Positions 63,483 to 64,000 of a stretch of DNA of 64,000 nt are shown in pieces. Position numbers and translations under genes: made by a program. Below the pieces are notes generated by a model. The model was given only the letters and a program-made list of their open reading frames with translations. It ran no database searches and was not told the origin of the DNA. The stretch's first letter is position 1; each line of letters begins with the position of its first letter. This DNA is from Shewanella pealeana ATCC 700345 (GTDB lineage Bacteria; Pseudomonadota; Gammaproteobacteria; Enterobacterales; Shewanellaceae): contig NC_009901.1 of assembly GCF_000018285.1 (NCBI RefSeq), forward strand, positions 1,363,001-1,427,000, given 5' to 3'.

Positions 63483-64000
63483 TCATAAATATTGTTTACT
63501 GAGCCAGTTGTTAATCGCTGTGATGATGCAGTCAATCTCATCGACGAGTCGCTTAGTTGCCAACGAGGCATTAGCAGCCGACACGGTTTCACAGGCGTAG
63601 GCGAGGGAGGCTAACTCATGGAGATTGAGTGCATTCGCGGCCCCTTTGATACGATGACAGATTGCCGCAAGTGGTATCGCTTGTTCTACAAGCTGTGCTT
63701 TATCTGCAATGAGCGAGTCTCTAACAACGGCTGAAAACTCAAGTTGCTCTTCTATCTCATATTCATTTAACCAGTCGAGTTTATCCTGACCAGCATCTGT
63801 TGGTTGCAATCGGCAATAGCGCCCTAATAGCGTGCTAAGTGTATAGAAGGAGTAGGGCTTATAGATGAGCTCATCCATGCCTACACATTGGGCTTTTTCG
63901 GCGACTAAGCGCGAGTCTTCTGCGGTGCAACCTATTATAGGTAAAGCTTTAAACTCGCTTTTAGCTCTAAGCTTGCGCACTAAGTCATAGCCATTTAGGT
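63483..64000 (-). CDS. Hybrid sensor histidine kinase, C-terminal part (receiver end plus HPt), truncated by window
   Basis: The frame runs open to the window edge: LNGYDLVRKLRAKSEFKALP followed by IIGCTAEDSRLVAEKA is the second half of a receiver domain with its KPY lysine (ELIYKPYSF). An HPt domain follows with the phosphorylatable histidine in AICHRIKGAANALN. This is the typical tail of a BarA/EvgS-like hybrid kinase; the sensor and catalytic parts lie beyond 64000. It presumably signals to the receiver-TPR protein directly downstream. Confidence 0.9.
   Translation of the reverse strand, partial: LNGYDLVRKLRAKSEFKALPIIGCTAEDSRLVAEKAQCVGMDELIYKPYSFYTLSTLLGRYCRLQPTDAGQDKLDWLNEYEIEEQLEFSAVVRDSLIADKAQLVEQAIPLAAICHRIKGAANALNLHELASLAYACETVSAANASLATKRLVDEIDCIITAINNWLSKQYL

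Overview
The window is chromosomal DNA of a marine gammaproteobacterium, almost certainly Shewanella. The evidence is the gene order (yggU-yggT-proC-yggS / pilT-pilU; nrdR-ribD-ribE-ribBX-ribH-nusB-thiL-pgpA), a Shewanella-type PPP-like phosphatase, and near-family protein sequences throughout. This rests on recognition of families, not on a database search. The species is not determined.

Layout. 1-7250: housekeeping genes: a yggU fragment, yggT, proC and yggS on the minus strand, pilT/pilU (type IV pilus retraction) and hemH on the plus strand, then a minus-strand yciH-algH-ruvX operon. 7250-8130: a 94-bp tandem repeat array built from the 3' end of a small membrane-protein gene that has a good Fur box in front of it. 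8130-16210: a DUF4136-type lipoprotein, a LysR/PACE efflux pair, a TonB-dependent receptor, an OmpA-like protein, an MscS channel, a TRIC/YadS-like protein and threonine aldolase. 16260-16725: a protein-free, hairpin-rich element. 16730-21450: two tandem alkaline phosphatases with a Pho-box-like site, an exported protein of unknown function and a small 11-mer-repeat lipoprotein. 22100-25200: a zinc-ribbon membrane protein, a dispersed composite repeat, NDH-2 and a hypothetical gene. 25650-30200 and 33440-37670: two separate RND efflux systems; the first has a striking triplication of the pump-gene start region. Between them lie an iron-dependent alcohol dehydrogenase, a MITE and a NYN-domain protein. 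38100-42350: phosphatase, acyltransferase and ettA. 42630-52050: glyA, the riboflavin operon, nusB, thiL, pgpA and recN with two LexA boxes.

The accessory region is 52290-57850. Two head-to-tail copies of a composite intergenic repeat, one of them split by an IS110-family (IS1111-type) element, lie on one side, and an inverted copy lies on the other. They bracket one AT-rich 846-aa gene that joins an N-terminal AlbA_2/Schlafen-like domain to a STAND-type NTPase and an uncharacterised helical C-terminus. This architecture and setting fit an anti-phage defence protein and make it the best candidate for an undescribed system. The IS element has a long non-coding 3' segment where IS1111-type elements are expected to encode a bridge RNA.

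58140-64000: pirin, glutathionyl-hydroquinone reductase and DoxX genes diverge from a LysR regulator and look like an electrophile/quinone response module. They are followed by a receiver-TPR protein and the C-terminal end of a hybrid histidine kinase running off the window. No rRNA, tRNA or CRISPR array was seen.
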